From Candidatus Stoquefichus sp. (GTDB taxonomy: Bacteria; Bacillota_I; Bacilli_A; Erysipelotrichales; Coprobacillaceae): a DNA stretch of 41,204 bases. The notes beneath the pieces were generated by a model. It did no database searches. It was not told the origin of the DNA and saw only the letters and a program-made list of their open reading frames with translations. Location: the NCBI GenBank assembly GCA_021768625.1, contig JAETUM010000047.1, forward strand, positions 1 through 41,204, written 5' to 3'. Shown here piece after piece: positions 1 to 9,143 of this stretch (position 1 is its first letter; each line of letters begins with the position of its first letter). The translations under genes were made by a program, and so were the position numbers.

Positions 1-5
1 AAAAA

Positions 6-52
6 CGAGATAGCAAGTAATTTTTATTTGGTTAGAATAAAGTTCTATCTCG
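6..52. other. Long-loop hairpin at window edge
   Basis: An 8-bp perfect inverted repeat (CGAGATAG at 6-13, CTATCTCG at 45-52) encloses a 31-nt loop. Read on the minus strand it is followed by five T residues at positions 5-1, so it could be a minus-strand terminator. The loop is long for a simple terminator. No coding sequence is seen in positions 1-138. Confidence 0.4.
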
Positions 53-80
53 CAGTCTCATTATACAATATATTTTAGAA

Positions 81-113
81 AAAGAAAAGAGTATTGAACT
101 TTGTCAACACTCT
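81..113 (-). terminator. Terminator of the cupin gene
   Basis: On the minus strand a 9-bp stem (one G-U pair) formed by 88-96 and 105-113 is followed by a T-rich tract at 87-81. It lies 26 nt beyond the cupin stop codon, so it is the natural end of that transcript. Confidence 0.7.
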
Positions 114-115
114 GA

Positions 116-141
116 AGAGATTATTAAATAATCTCTTTTTA
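116..141 (+). terminator. Plus-strand hairpin with T tract
   Basis: Stem AGAGATTAT (116-124) pairs with ATAATCTCT (128-136) over a 3-nt loop and is followed by T residues at 136-140 on the plus strand. It would stop transcription entering from a plus-strand gene left of the window. It abuts the cupin stop codon on the other strand. Confidence 0.45.
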
Positions 142-804
142 AGCTCTTAGGTTTACTCCATCAACAATAAAATCAAATATTCCATTAGCAATAAATATAT
201 AACGTACATAATCAGAGTCTTCAACCTGATGATGTGTTATATATTCATTTGCTTCAGTAACAACAAACTCTCCAGGACCATACAACTCAAATTTATCATT
301 ATAGGATACTTTTAAAATTCCATCTAATACATAAAATCCATGTGCAATAGAATGTGTATGCCATGGAATTTCACAACCCTTTGTATAAATTCCTGTTTGG
401 AATTTAATTCCATAGTCCTCTGCTTTAATCATATGTCTAGAACAACATGATTTCTCTTTTAATGGATGATTCCATTCAATCAACTCATCAATAAACACAT
501 CGAAAGTAATCTCTTCTGATTTTAATAAAGTATGACTTTCAATAAATAAAGCATGAACATTTTTTTGTAAAAAAATAGACAATGTCTTTCCACCTGTAAA
601 CCACAATAATGTATTTTGAGTATATGTTTTATCATGTATTGTTATTTCACCATCTAAAATATAATATCCAAAAGCATACTTGTTTTTATTGATAATTTCT
701 TGATTTCCTCTTAATAAAACAATCTCATCAAGTTCAACTCCAAAGTGTTCTTTGTCCATTAAAATCTTATAATAATACCTTTCTTTTTGTTTCCAGTTTA
801 TCAT
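139..804 (-). CDS. Two-domain cupin protein
   Basis: A 221-residue protein with two cupin-like halves. The C-terminal half carries the clearest motif, PWHTHSIAHGFYVLDG near residues 148-163, in which the two His residues of HTH are the usual metal ligands of a small beta-barrel cupin. The N-terminal half (roughly residues 20-100) looks like a cupin barrel that has lost its metal His residues. The start is set at 804 and not at an upstream codon, because a perfect AAGGAGGA lies 6-13 nt upstream of this ATG. It is transcribed divergently from the RpiR-family regulator at 953, and palindromes lie in the shared intergenic region, so control by that regulator is plausible. Cupins of this kind can be sugar-binding, isomerase or dioxygenase-like proteins; the substrate is unknown. 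No signal peptide, so it is cytoplasmic. Confidence 0.75.
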   Translation of the reverse strand: MINWKQKERYYYKILMDKEHFGVELDEIVLLRGNQEIINKNKYAFGYYILDGEITIHDKTYTQNTLLWFTGGKTLSIFLQKNVHALFIESHTLLKSEEITFDVFIDELIEWNHPLKEKSCCSRHMIKAEDYGIKFQTGIYTKGCEIPWHTHSIAHGFYVLDGILKVSYNDKFELYGPGEFVVTEANEYITHHQVEDSDYVRYIFIANGIFDFIVDGVNLRA

Positions 805-874
805 TATAATTCCTCCTTTTTTTAAGCATAGCACAAAAGATAAAATAAAAATTTTTATTTAAAAAAATACTTGT

Positions 875-925
875 TTTGTAACAAATAAATTATATATTTT
901 GTTATAATTGTGTTACATTGTAACA
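875..925. promoter_or_regulatory. Candidate operators and -10 box, cupin/rpiR intergenic region
   Basis: Two palindromes share the core TGTAACA. TTTGTAACAAA lies at 875-885 and the perfect 7-1-7 palindrome TGTTACATTGTAACA lies at 911-925. A TATAAT at 903-908 sits between them and would start transcription near 914, inside the second palindrome. No -35 box fits well at standard spacing. The arrangement suggests autoregulation by the RpiR-type protein, with possible control of the divergent cupin gene; that is inference. Confidence 0.55.
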
Positions 926-952
926 TTATATAATAGATGGGAGAGATATATT

Positions 953-1789
953 ATGACTCATATTATTCAAAGAATACAAGAAGATATGAAATTAAATATT
1001 AATGAAGTTTATATTCTACAATATATGTTGGACAACCTTCATCAAATAACACAATTATCATCAAGACAATTAGCCATTTATACAAATACAAACCCTATGG
1101 CAGTTATACGTCTAGCAAGAAAATTAGGATATTCATCATATAGTGATTTTAAATATAATATACAGGAGCTATTTAATCGTTATTCTATTAAAAATACAGA
1201 GATGACAAAAAAGGATAATATGGATATGATTATTAATAAAATAACAGAAATTGAAATTAATATTATGAATACAACCAAGTCAATTCTTAATAAAAAAGAT
1301 ATGAGTGAAATTGTTGATTTGCTTAAAAATACACTATATATAGATATTATAGCTAATGATGCTAATAGTGAAATTGCTAAGTATATTACACATCATTTTT
1401 GTGCTGTTGGTAAAATAACAAATGTATATCATTCTATAGATACACAGATTCTTCATAGTTCTATTGTTCCTAGTGATCATATTGTTTTTATTCTTACAAA
1501 AGGTGCTAATAATAGTTATATGCGAGATATACTACTTAAGTTAAAAGAACGTAATATTCAAACAATTTTGATAACTGGTTATAGAAAAAGTCGATTATCA
1601 CCAATATGTACTTATACAATTCATACAGTCTATGAACCAACAAAGCAACTTGGTAATTTTGTTTTTCATGTTTCTATCAAGTATTTATTTGATCTTATCT
1701 TTGGATTACTTTATGTTCAGGATTTTGATCATAATCAAGTTTTAGAGAATATTCATCAAAATATATATCAAAGAAATACTAAAACTTAA
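953..1789 (+). CDS. RpiR-family transcriptional regulator (HTH plus SIS)
   Basis: A 278-residue protein with the two-domain plan of RpiR/MurR regulators. Residues 1-75 hold an HTH_6-type DNA-binding domain (SSRQLAIYTNTNPMAVIRLARKLGY, with the characteristic SYSDFK that follows it). Residues about 105-250 form a SIS sugar-phosphate-binding domain. Family members sense phosphosugars and repress or activate sugar catabolic genes. The ATG at 953 is preferred over an upstream in-frame start because GGGAGAG lies just before it and the palindromic operator candidates lie upstream of it. The gene is divergent from the cupin gene. No catabolic enzyme is adjacent, so the effector cannot be named. Confidence 0.85.
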   Translation: MTHIIQRIQEDMKLNINEVYILQYMLDNLHQITQLSSRQLAIYTNTNPMAVIRLARKLGYSSYSDFKYNIQELFNRYSIKNTEMTKKDNMDMIINKITEIEINIMNTTKSILNKKDMSEIVDLLKNTLYIDIIANDANSEIAKYITHHFCAVGKITNVYHSIDTQILHSSIVPSDHIVFILTKGANNSYMRDILLKLKERNIQTILITGYRKSRLSPICTYTIHTVYEPTKQLGNFVFHVSIKYLFDLIFGLLYVQDFDHNQVLENIHQNIYQRNTKT

Positions 1790-1852
1790 ATTTCGCTTTT
1801 GTATAAAATTAGAAAATATATTTTGCTTTTTCAAAAAAATAATCAAAAAGTA

Positions 1853-1881
1853 TTGACAAAATATTTTAATGCCTGTATCAT
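1853..1881 (+). promoter_or_regulatory. Promoter of the arginine operon
   Basis: A consensus TTGACA (1853-1858) is separated by exactly 17 bp from TATCAT (1876-1881). Transcription should start near 1888 and run into the T-box leader. No operator is obvious around it. Confidence 0.8.
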
Positions 1882-1887
1882 AAACGC

Positions 1888-2136
1888 AAGTTTAACAATT
1901 AAATCGATGATTGAGAAGAGTAATTGATTGAACGCTTCAAGCGAGGTAACATAGAGTGGAAGGTTACTAAGTGGAAGTCGATGAACCGCGCTCATGAGAG
2001 TCTGTTGGAAAGAAAAGTATAACAGAACGTAACCTGCGTTAAAGGCAAGAGTGGTTAAGACATATTTAAGTTTTAACAATGAGAGTGGTACCGCGTATAT
2101 ATACGTCTCTAGAATAATCTAGAGACGTTTTTTTTA
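1888..2136 (+). ncRNA. T-box riboswitch, probably arginine-specific
   Basis: The hallmark T-box sequence AATGAGAGTGGTACCGCG lies at 2078-2095. It is followed by a strong intrinsic terminator: an 11-bp stem (2103-2113 with 2118-2128), a 4-nt loop and eight T residues. Upstream, Stem I can be drawn with the AGTA S-turn at 1919-1922, an upper stem ATTGAT with GTCGAT (1977-1982) and a lower stem TGAG (1912-1915) with CTCA (1991-1994). The specifier side reads GAACCGCG (1983-1990). The trinucleotide CGC at 1987-1989 is an arginine codon followed by a purine, as is usual. Uncharged tRNA-Arg would stabilise the antiterminator and switch on the operon. The specifier choice is by eye; CCG (Pro) is one nucleotide off, but the downstream genes make Arg the reasonable reading. 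Confidence 0.9.
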
Positions 2137-2222
2137 TTAAGGGGGATAGTTATGATTCGGCGATTAGGGAGATATAAATTATAAACAATAGAACAAACAT
2201 AGAAAAAGAGGAGAGAAATATT

Positions 2223-3443
2223 ATGGAAAAGAAACACTATAAAAAAGTCGTATTAGCTTATTCTGGAGGATTAGATACATCAATTATTATTGCATGGTTA
2301 AAGGAAAATTATGGATGTGAAGTTATTGCTGTAGCAGGAGATGTTGGACAAAATGACGAATTAGAAGGGTTAGAAGCAAAAGCATTAGCAACAGGAGCAT
2401 CTAAATATTATTGTGCAGATTGTAAAGAAGAATTTGTACATGATTTTATTTTCCCATCAATTAAAGCAAATGCTATTTATGAAGGAAAATATTTATTAGG
2501 AACTTCTTTAGCAAGACCAATCATTGCTAAAAAGTTAGTTGAAATTGCAAAAGCAGAAGGTGCAGATGCTATATGTCATGGATGTACTGGTAAAGGAAAT
2601 GACCAAGTTAGATTTGAATTAACAATTAAAGCATTTGCTCCTGATATGGATATTATTGCACCATGGAGAACATGGGAATTAAAGAGTAGAGAAGATGAAA
2701 TTGAATATGCAGAAAAGAGAAATATTCCATTAAAGATTAATAAAGAAACAAATTACTCAAAAGATAAAAACTTATGGCATTTATCACATGAAGGTTTGGA
2801 TTTAGAAAATCCAGCTAATGAACCAATGTATGATAAGATTTTAGAGTTAGGTGTAACACCAGAACAAGCGCCAGATACACCAACATATATTACATTAACT
2901 TTTGAAAAAGGAGAACCCGTTGCTTTAAATGGAAAGAAAATGGGTGGAATTGAGTTAATTGAAGAATTAAATAAAATTGGTGGTGCTAATGGAATTGGTA
3001 TTGCTGATATGGTTGAGAATAGATTAGTTGGTATGAAGTCAAGAGGGGTTTATGAAACACCAGGTGGAACTATTCTTTATAAAGCACATGCTGATTTAGA
3101 AGAGATTACTTTGGATAAGGAAACTCAACATTTTAAACAACAAGTTGCATTAAAATTAGCTGATATTTTATATAATGGACAATGGTATACACCACTTACA
3201 AAGGCTTTATTAGCTTTTGTTGATGAAACACAAAAAACAGTTAATGGAGATGTGAAGTTAAAATTATATAAAGGAAATATTATTGGTGCTGGTATGACTT
3301 CACCAGATACTTTATATAGTGAACAAACTGCTTCATTTGGAGAAGATGAAGATTATAATCAAATGGATTCACAAGGATTTATTAATTTATATGGTTTACC
3401 AATTAAGGTAAAAGCTTTATTAGATCAAAAGAGAAATAAGTAG
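2223..3443 (+). CDS. argG: Argininosuccinate synthase
   Basis: Joins citrulline and aspartate with ATP to make argininosuccinate, the penultimate step of arginine synthesis. It is 406 residues, normal for the family. The N-terminal PP-loop AYSGGLDTS (residues 12-20) binds ATP. GDVGQ, the [15 protein letters not shown] block near residue 120-135 and the ENR-GMKSRG-YETPGG region near 270-290 are all typical of ArgG. It is the first gene after the T-box, with GAGGAG upstream of the ATG at 2223. argH starts 10 nt after its stop, so the two terminal steps of the pathway are made from the same message and sit first in the operon. Confidence 0.97.
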   Translation: MEKKHYKKVVLAYSGGLDTSIIIAWLKENYGCEVIAVAGDVGQNDELEGLEAKALATGASKYYCADCKEEFVHDFIFPSIKANAIYEGKYLLGTSLARPIIAKKLVEIAKAEGADAICHGCTGKGNDQVRFELTIKAFAPDMDIIAPWRTWELKSREDEIEYAEKRNIPLKINKETNYSKDKNLWHLSHEGLDLENPANEPMYDKILELGVTPEQAPDTPTYITLTFEKGEPVALNGKKMGGIELIEELNKIGGANGIGIADMVENRLVGMKSRGVYETPGGTILYKAHADLEEITLDKETQHFKQQVALKLADILYNGQWYTPLTKALLAFVDETQKTVNGDVKLKLYKGNIIGAGMTSPDTLYSEQTASFGEDEDYNQMDSQGFINLYGLPIKVKALLDQKRNK

Positions 3444-3453
3444 GAGTGATAAT

Positions 3454-4830
3454 ATGGCACTATGGGCAGGAAGGTTTAAAAAAGAAATCGATGAAAATGT
3501 TAATGCATTTAATTCATCTATTTCATTTGATGCAAGAATGTATAAACATGATATTATGGGAAGTCAGGCACATGCAAAAATGCTTGCTAAACAAGGAATT
3601 ATTGATGAAATAAGTTTATATGAAATATTAAAGGGGTTAGATGAGATACTCAAAGAATTGGAAGATGGAACTTTGTTATTTGATCCTAATGCCGAAGATA
3701 TTCATATGTTTATAGAAAGTGAATTGACAAAAAGGTATCCTGTTAGTGGAAAAAAGTTACACACAGCGAGATCAAGAAATGATCAGGTTGCTTTAGATCT
3801 AAGATTATATACAAGAGATGAAATGCAAGACATAAAAGCAATGTTGATAGATTTGATAAATGTTATTATTGAACAAGCATCAAAGCATACAACAACAATC
3901 ATGTGTGGATATACTCATATGCAACGTGCCCAACCTATTACATTTGCTCATCATTTAATGGCTTATGCCGAAATGTTTTATAGAGATATTACAAGAATTA
4001 ATGATTGTTTTGAAAGAATGAATGTTTCGCCACTTGGGTGTGGTGCATTAGCAACAACAACTTATGATATTGATAGAATGTTTGTTGCTAAAGAATTAGG
4101 TATGAATGATATTACTTATAACTCATTAGATGGAGTAAGTGATAGAGATTATGCCATAGAATTTGCTAATGATTTAGCTTTAATCATGATGCATTTATCA
4201 AGATTTAGTGAAGAAATGATTTTGTGGTGTTCATGGGAATTCAAATATGTAGAGCTTGATGATGCTTATGCAACAGGTTCATCTATTATGCCTCAAAAGA
4301 AAAATCCTGATATAGCTGAATTGGTAAGAGGAAAAAGTGCTAGAGTTATAAGTCATGCTTCATCATTACTAACTATGATGAAAGGATTACCTCTCGCATA
4401 TAACAAAGATATGCAAGAGGATAAGGAAGCATTATTTGATGCTATTGACCAAGTGAAATTATGTTTACCTGTCTTTACAGATATGTTGAAAACAATGAAA
4501 GTCAATAGTGGAAAAATGAGAGAATTTGCTGCTAAAGGATTTATCAATGCAACAGATTGTGCAGATTATCTTGTTAAACATGGAAAGGCATTTAGAGATG
4601 CTTATAAAACAACAGGCCAATTGGTTGCCTATTGTATTGATCATGATGAGGTGTTAGAAACACTTTCATTAGATGTTTATCAATCCTTTGATCCTATTTT
4701 TGAAGAATCAATTTATGATGCTATTTCTTTAGAAACATGTGTGAAAAATCGTCAGGTAGATGGAGGACCATCACCAATAGCAGTACAAAAATCAATAACA
4801 TTAATGAAAGAAAAGGTGAAAGCTTTATGA
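3454..4830 (+). CDS. argH: Argininosuccinate lyase
   Basis: Splits argininosuccinate to arginine and fumarate. It is 458 residues, the usual length. The fumarase/aspartase superfamily signature GSSIMPQKKNPD lies near residue 275, and the LHTARSRNDQVALDLRL block and GYTHMQRAQP motif are typical of ArgH. It follows argG by 10 nt with its own GGAGTGA. Its stop codon overlaps the argC start as ATGA (4827-4830), so translation of the two is likely coupled. Confidence 0.97.
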   Translation: MALWAGRFKKEIDENVNAFNSSISFDARMYKHDIMGSQAHAKMLAKQGIIDEISLYEILKGLDEILKELEDGTLLFDPNAEDIHMFIESELTKRYPVSGKKLHTARSRNDQVALDLRLYTRDEMQDIKAMLIDLINVIIEQASKHTTTIMCGYTHMQRAQPITFAHHLMAYAEMFYRDITRINDCFERMNVSPLGCGALATTTYDIDRMFVAKELGMNDITYNSLDGVSDRDYAIEFANDLALIMMHLSRFSEEMILWCSWEFKYVELDDAYATGSSIMPQKKNPDIAELVRGKSARVISHASSLLTMMKGLPLAYNKDMQEDKEALFDAIDQVKLCLPVFTDMLKTMKVNSGKMREFAAKGFINATDCADYLVKHGKAFRDAYKTTGQLVAYCIDHDEVLETLSLDVYQSFDPIFEESIYDAISLETCVKNRQVDGGPSPIAVQKSITLMKEKVKAL

Positions 4831-5867
4831 ATAAAATAAAAGCAGGAATTATAGGTGCAAGTGGCTATGCTGGTGCTGAATTATTGAGATTATTGATTAA
4901 TCATGATGATGTTGAAGTTGTTGCTATCAGTTCACAAAGCTATTTAGGAAAGGCTATTTATGAACTATATCCATCTTTTTATGGTATTTGTGATATGGTG
5001 TTTGTGGAAGATCAGGTTGTTTTAGAAGAGAGTGATATTGTTTTTGCTTCTCTTCCTCATGGATTAAGTGAAAAATATGCAAAGTATTGTGATAATCATG
5101 ATAAAAAATTTATAGATTTAGGTGCTGATTTTAGATTAGATAATGAGAAAGACTATCAAGATTGGTATAACTTAAATTATCAAGAAAAGAATCTTCATCT
5201 TAAACAAGTCTATGGTTTAAGTGAAGTCAATAGAGAAAAAATAAAAAATGCAACATTAATTGGTAATCCTGGATGTTATCCAACATCTATTATGTTAGGA
5301 TTATATCCATTATTAAAAGAAAAAATGAATGCTTCAGATGATATTATTATTGATTCTAAATCAGGAACAACAGGAGCAGGTAAATCTTTAACAGAAGATA
5401 CCCATTTTCCTAGATGTAATGAGTCTTTTCATCCCTATAAGTTAGGATGCCATAGACATACACCTGAAATAGAACAAGAACTTTCTAAAATGGCAGATCA
5501 TGAAGTACATGTGACATTTACTCCGCATTTATTACCAGTTAATAGAGGGATTGTATCAACAATTTATGTTCCTTTAAAAGATCATATTCAAAGAGAAGAT
5601 GTTTATAAAATATATCATCAGTATTATGACTCAGAATATTTTGTAAGAGTTTTACCAGAAGGTAAAGTTGCAGATTTAAAATTTGTTAAATATTCTAATT
5701 TCTGTGATATATCATTACACTATGAACCACGTTATCATCAATTAATCATTGTTTCAACAATTGATAATATGGTAAAAGGTGCAGCAGGACAAGCTATTCA
5801 AAATATGAATATTATGTTTGGATTAGAAGAAACAAAAGGATTAAAGATGGTTCCCCCATCTTTCTAG
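4827..5867 (+). CDS. argC: N-acetyl-gamma-glutamyl-phosphate reductase
   Basis: NADPH-dependent reduction of N-acetylglutamyl phosphate to the semialdehyde, the third step of the acetylated ornithine pathway. It is 346 residues. The Rossmann motif GIIGASGYAGAELLRLL is at residues 7-23. The catalytic Cys is residue 150 in GNPGCYPTS. SGTTGAG and the HRHTPEIEQEL region are also typical. The ATG at 4827 overlaps the argH stop. A 30-residue upstream extension in the same frame lies inside argH and has no homologous look, so it is not used. argJ follows after 10 nt. Confidence 0.96.
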   Translation: MNKIKAGIIGASGYAGAELLRLLINHDDVEVVAISSQSYLGKAIYELYPSFYGICDMVFVEDQVVLEESDIVFASLPHGLSEKYAKYCDNHDKKFIDLGADFRLDNEKDYQDWYNLNYQEKNLHLKQVYGLSEVNREKIKNATLIGNPGCYPTSIMLGLYPLLKEKMNASDDIIIDSKSGTTGAGKSLTEDTHFPRCNESFHPYKLGCHRHTPEIEQELSKMADHEVHVTFTPHLLPVNRGIVSTIYVPLKDHIQREDVYKIYHQYYDSEYFVRVLPEGKVADLKFVKYSNFCDISLHYEPRYHQLIIVSTIDNMVKGAAGQAIQNMNIMFGLEETKGLKMVPPSF

Positions 5868-5877
5868 GAGGAAAAAT

Positions 5878-7092
5878 ATGAAAGATATACAAGGTGGAGT
5901 TTGTGCTCCTTTAGGATTTAAAGCAGCAGGAATACACTGTGGTATAAGAAAGAACAAATCAAAGAAAGATTTGGCTCTTATTGTCAGTGATGTCATGTGT
6001 CATGCTGCAAGCACATATACACTTAATAAAGTAAAAGGGGCTCCTATTGCAGTTACAAAACAACATTTACAAAATGGAGAAGCCAAAGCCATTATTTGTA
6101 ATAGTGGAAATGCCAATACATGTAACCCTGATGGTGAAGATATTGCCAATGCAGTCTGTGATTTATGTGCAGATGCATTAAAAATAAATGTTGACGACAT
6201 TATTGTTGCTTCAACAGGTGTCATTGGACAACCTTTATCTTTAGAACCTTTTCAAGATCATATGCAAGAATTAGTTGATGCATTGGGAAACCAAAATAGC
6301 AGTGATGCATGTGAAGGAATTATGACAACAGATACAGTAAAAAAAGAATATGCTGTTGAATTTGAATTGGAGGGGAAAACATGTCATGTAGGAGCCATTG
6401 CCAAAGGTAGTGGGATGATTCATCCTAATATGGCAACGATGCTTGCTTTTGTAACAACTGATGTTGCTATTTCAAAAGATATGTTAAATGAAGTTATTCA
6501 TGAAGTTGTTGATGATACATTTAATATGGTAAGTGTTGATGGAGATACATCTACAAATGATATGTTAAGTGTTATGGCTAATGGGTTGGCTCATAATCAA
6601 GAAATTGTTCAAAAAGATGATTATTATCAAATATTTAAAAATGCTCTTATGTATATTTGTACATGTTTATCAAAAGGAATTGCTAAAGATGGAGAAGGTG
6701 CTACAAAACTATTGACATGTAAAGTGACTAATGCTCAAAGTATTAAAGACGCTAAAGTTGTAGCTAAGTCTGTTATTACAAGTTCATTGTTTAAAGCAGC
6801 AATGTTTGGACGTGATGCAAATTGGGGACGTATACTATGTGCAATAGGTTATAGTGATGCGAATTATGATGTTGATAAAATTGAAGTTTCATTAGCAAGT
6901 CTTAAAGGTGAAATTTGTGTCTGTCAAAAGGGCAGAGGCTATCCTTTTAGTGAAGAAAAGGCATTAGAAATATTAAGTGAAGATGAAATAGATATTTTCA
7001 TTAATCTTCATGATGGTAACTTTCAAGCAACAGCTTGGGGTTGTGATTTAACTTATGATTATGTAAAAATTAATGGAGATTATAGAACATAG
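5878..7092 (+). CDS. argJ: Bifunctional ornithine acetyltransferase / N-acetylglutamate synthase
   Basis: Transfers the acetyl group from N-acetylornithine to glutamate, recycling acetyl in the arginine pathway; many members also make N-acetylglutamate from acetyl-CoA. It is 404 residues. The self-cleavage site is in KGSGMIHPNMATMLAF, between Ala186 and Thr187, with Thr187 becoming the nucleophile of the beta chain. The GDTSTND motif and the C-terminal GRDANWGRI block are also present. AGGAGG precedes the ATG by 5-8 nt. With argJ present a separate argA or argE is not strictly needed. Whether it is mono- or bifunctional cannot be told from the sequence. Confidence 0.95.
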   Translation: MKDIQGGVCAPLGFKAAGIHCGIRKNKSKKDLALIVSDVMCHAASTYTLNKVKGAPIAVTKQHLQNGEAKAIICNSGNANTCNPDGEDIANAVCDLCADALKINVDDIIVASTGVIGQPLSLEPFQDHMQELVDALGNQNSSDACEGIMTTDTVKKEYAVEFELEGKTCHVGAIAKGSGMIHPNMATMLAFVTTDVAISKDMLNEVIHEVVDDTFNMVSVDGDTSTNDMLSVMANGLAHNQEIVQKDDYYQIFKNALMYICTCLSKGIAKDGEGATKLLTCKVTNAQSIKDAKVVAKSVITSSLFKAAMFGRDANWGRILCAIGYSDANYDVDKIEVSLASLKGEICVCQKGRGYPFSEEKALEILSEDEIDIFINLHDGNFQATAWGCDLTYDYVKINGDYRT

Positions 7093-7103
7093 AGGAGAAG
7101 TAT

Positions 7104-7964
7104 ATGGTAAATAATTCTATTTTAAAAGCAGAAATATTATCACAAGCACTACCATATATTCAAAAATACAACAATAAAATTGTTGTCATTAAATATGGTG
7201 GCAATGCTATGATTAATGAAGAATTGAAGATGAATGTTATTACAGATGTTGTTTTATTATCTGAAATTGGCGTGAAGGTCATTCTTGTTCATGGTGGAGG
7301 ACCAGAGATTAATGGGACTTTAAAGAAGATTGGTAAAGAATCGAAATTCATTAATGGGCTAAGATATACAGATGAAGAAACAATAGATGTTGTACAAATG
7401 GTTTTAGCTGGAAAAACAAATAAAGATCTTGTAAAATTAATTATGCAAAAAGGTGGTAATGCCACAGGAATTAGTGGTATTGATAATATGCTTATTGAAG
7501 CAGAAAAATATGAATCAGAAGATGATTTAGGATATGTTGGAGCAGTTAAAGAAATTCATCCTAATATTATTATGGATATGTTGGATAAAGGGTATATTCC
7601 TGTTATAGCAAGTGTTGGTATGGATAAAGATGGACATACATACAACATTAATGCTGATACAGCAGCAGCTGAAATAGCGAGTGCTGTAGGTGCTGAAAAC
7701 ATGATATTAGTAAGTGATATACCAGGTTTATTAGAAGATAAAGATGATGAAAATACGTTATTACCTCTTGTTCATGTTTATGAAGTAAATAGTTTAATGA
7801 ATAAAGGTATTATTAGTGGTGGAATGATTCCAAAGGTAGATTGTTGTGTTCGAGCAATTAGGCAAAATGTTAAAAAGGCAGTCATTATTGATGGAAGAAT
7901 ACCACATTCTATATTGATAGAAATGTTATCTAAGGATGGTATTGGAACTATGTTTAAAAGATAA
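7104..7964 (+). CDS. argB: Acetylglutamate kinase
   Basis: Phosphorylates N-acetylglutamate, the second step and usual control point of arginine synthesis. It is 286 residues. The amino-acid-kinase fold is shown by IKYGGNAM near residue 30, VHGGGPEI near residue 66 and the [12 protein letters not shown] block near residue 180. SGGMIPK near residue 234 is typical of the nucleotide site. It belongs to the argGHCJBF operon, starting 11 nt after argJ with AGAGGAG. A stable hairpin begins at its stop codon. Confidence 0.96.
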   Translation: MVNNSILKAEILSQALPYIQKYNNKIVVIKYGGNAMINEELKMNVITDVVLLSEIGVKVILVHGGGPEINGTLKKIGKESKFINGLRYTDEETIDVVQMVLAGKTNKDLVKLIMQKGGNATGISGIDNMLIEAEKYESEDDLGYVGAVKEIHPNIIMDMLDKGYIPVIASVGMDKDGHTYNINADTAAAEIASAVGAENMILVSDIPGLLEDKDDENTLLPLVHVYEVNSLMNKGIISGGMIPKVDCCVRAIRQNVKKAVIIDGRIPHSILIEMLSKDGIGTMFKR

Positions 7965-7987
7965 AACAGTGGAATATCCACTGTTTT
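7963..7987 (+). other. Intra-operon hairpin between argB and argF
   Basis: A perfect 11-bp stem (7963-7973 with 7977-7987) with a 3-nt loop starts at the last base pair of the argB stop codon. Only four T residues form the 3' edge of the stem and no long T tract follows. It is more likely a partial attenuator, RNA processing site or mRNA stabiliser than a full terminator. It would change the argF dose relative to the upstream genes. Confidence 0.6.
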
Positions 7988-8010
7988 ACAATTATGAAAG
8001 GAAAAAATAT

Positions 8011-9012
8011 ATGGTTAATTTAAAGAATAGAAGTTTCTTAACATTAAAAGATTATTCTCAAGAAGAAATAAGATATTTATTGGATTTAGCACATCAATTG
8101 AAAAAAGCTAAGAAAGAAGGAAGAATTGGGAAGTCATTAGAAGGAAAGAATATTGTTTTAATCTTTGAAAAAACATCTACAAGAACAAGATGTTCATTTG
8201 AAGTTGCTGCATTAGATGAAGGTGGACATGTTACATTTTTGAGCAACTCTCAAATGGGAAAAAAGGAATCTATCGAAGATACAGCAAAAGTATTAGGTAG
8301 AATGTATGATGGTATTGAATTTAGAGGATTTAAACAAGAAACAGTAGAAGACTTAGCTAAATATTCTGGTATTCCAGTTTGGAATGGTTTAACAGATGTT
8401 GATCATCCTACACAAACATTAGCAGACTTTTTAACAATAGAAGAACACTTAAAGAAACCATTGAATCAAATTAAGTTTGTTTTTACAGGAGATATTAGAA
8501 ATAATGTATGTTATGGGCTTATGTATGGAGCAGTGAAAATGGGAATGCATTTTGTTGCTTTAGGTCCAAAGTCATTAAATATTGATCCAGAAGTTCTTGA
8601 TTATTGCCAAAAAGAAGCTCAAAAATCAGGCGGAAAAATTGAGGTTTTAGATAATGTTGATGAAGCAGTTAAAGATGCTGATGTTATTTATACTGATATA
8701 TGGGTAAGTATGGGAGAAGATGAAAGCTTGTATAAGACAAGAGTTGAAATGCTTTCACCATATAAAGTAACAGTTGATATGATGAAGAAAACAGGTAAAG
8801 AATCAAGTTTATTTATGCATTGTTTACCTTCGTTTCATGACTTTGAAACAGAAGTTGCTCAAGCAAAATATGAGCAGGGTATTGATATAAGAGAAGTAGA
8901 AGATGAAGTCTTTAGATCTCAAAATTCTGTTGTTTTTGATGAAGCAGAGAATAGAATGCATACAATTAAGGCTGTTATGGTTGCAACAATTGGGGAAGAA
9001 GTGGATTTATAA
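8011..9012 (+). CDS. argF: Ornithine carbamoyltransferase
   Basis: Makes citrulline from ornithine and carbamoyl phosphate. It is 333 residues. The carbamoyl-phosphate loop STRTR is at residues 56-60. [17 protein letters not shown] and HCLPSFHD (the ornithine-site Cys) follow in order. The ATG at 8011 is chosen because GAAAGGAAAAA precedes it; a longer frame from 7936 reads through the argB-argF hairpin. The sequence type is shared with the catabolic ArcB enzymes, but no arcA or arcC is nearby and the operon setting argues for a biosynthetic role. A clear terminator ends the operon. Confidence 0.95.
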   Translation: MVNLKNRSFLTLKDYSQEEIRYLLDLAHQLKKAKKEGRIGKSLEGKNIVLIFEKTSTRTRCSFEVAALDEGGHVTFLSNSQMGKKESIEDTAKVLGRMYDGIEFRGFKQETVEDLAKYSGIPVWNGLTDVDHPTQTLADFLTIEEHLKKPLNQIKFVFTGDIRNNVCYGLMYGAVKMGMHFVALGPKSLNIDPEVLDYCQKEAQKSGGKIEVLDNVDEAVKDADVIYTDIWVSMGEDESLYKTRVEMLSPYKVTVDMMKKTGKESSLFMHCLPSFHDFETEVAQAKYEQGIDIREVEDEVFRSQNSVVFDEAENRMHTIKAVMVATIGEEVDL

Positions 9013-9024
9013 AGAATTTTTTAG

Positions 9025-9055
9025 GAATGAGTTGGCTTATAAACTCATTCTTTTT
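9025..9055 (+). terminator. Terminator of the arginine operon
   Basis: A perfect 9-bp stem (GAATGAGTT at 9025-9033, AACTCATTC at 9042-9050) has an 8-nt loop and is followed by five T residues. It lies 12 nt after the argF stop. Confidence 0.9.
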
Positions 9056-9093
9056 AATAGAAAATAATTTAATTATATTATAAAATGTCTACT

Positions 9094-9122
9094 TTGATAA
9101 TATTCTATAAATACGTTATACT
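9094..9122 (+). promoter_or_regulatory. Promoter of the aldo/keto reductase operon
   Basis: TTGATA (9094-9099) and TATACT (9117-9122) are spaced by 17 bp. A strong AGGAGG follows at 9131-9136, before the ATG at 9144. Confidence 0.75.
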
Positions 9123-9143
9123 TATATATAAGGAGGATGGCTT

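Noticed and set aside
1843-2079. Minus-strand 78-codon open frame
   Set aside because: It lies within the T-box leader on the opposite strand and has no ribosome binding site; its hydrophobic translation is a by-product of the T-box sequence.
4737-4826. Longer argC start inside argH
   Set aside because: The extra 30 residues overlap argH and have no family match; the ATGA overlap at 4827 and the Rossmann motif right after it define the start.
7936-8010. Longer argF start inside argB
   Set aside because: The extension reads through the argB stop and hairpin; GAAAGG before 8011 and homology from MVNLKN onward fix the start.
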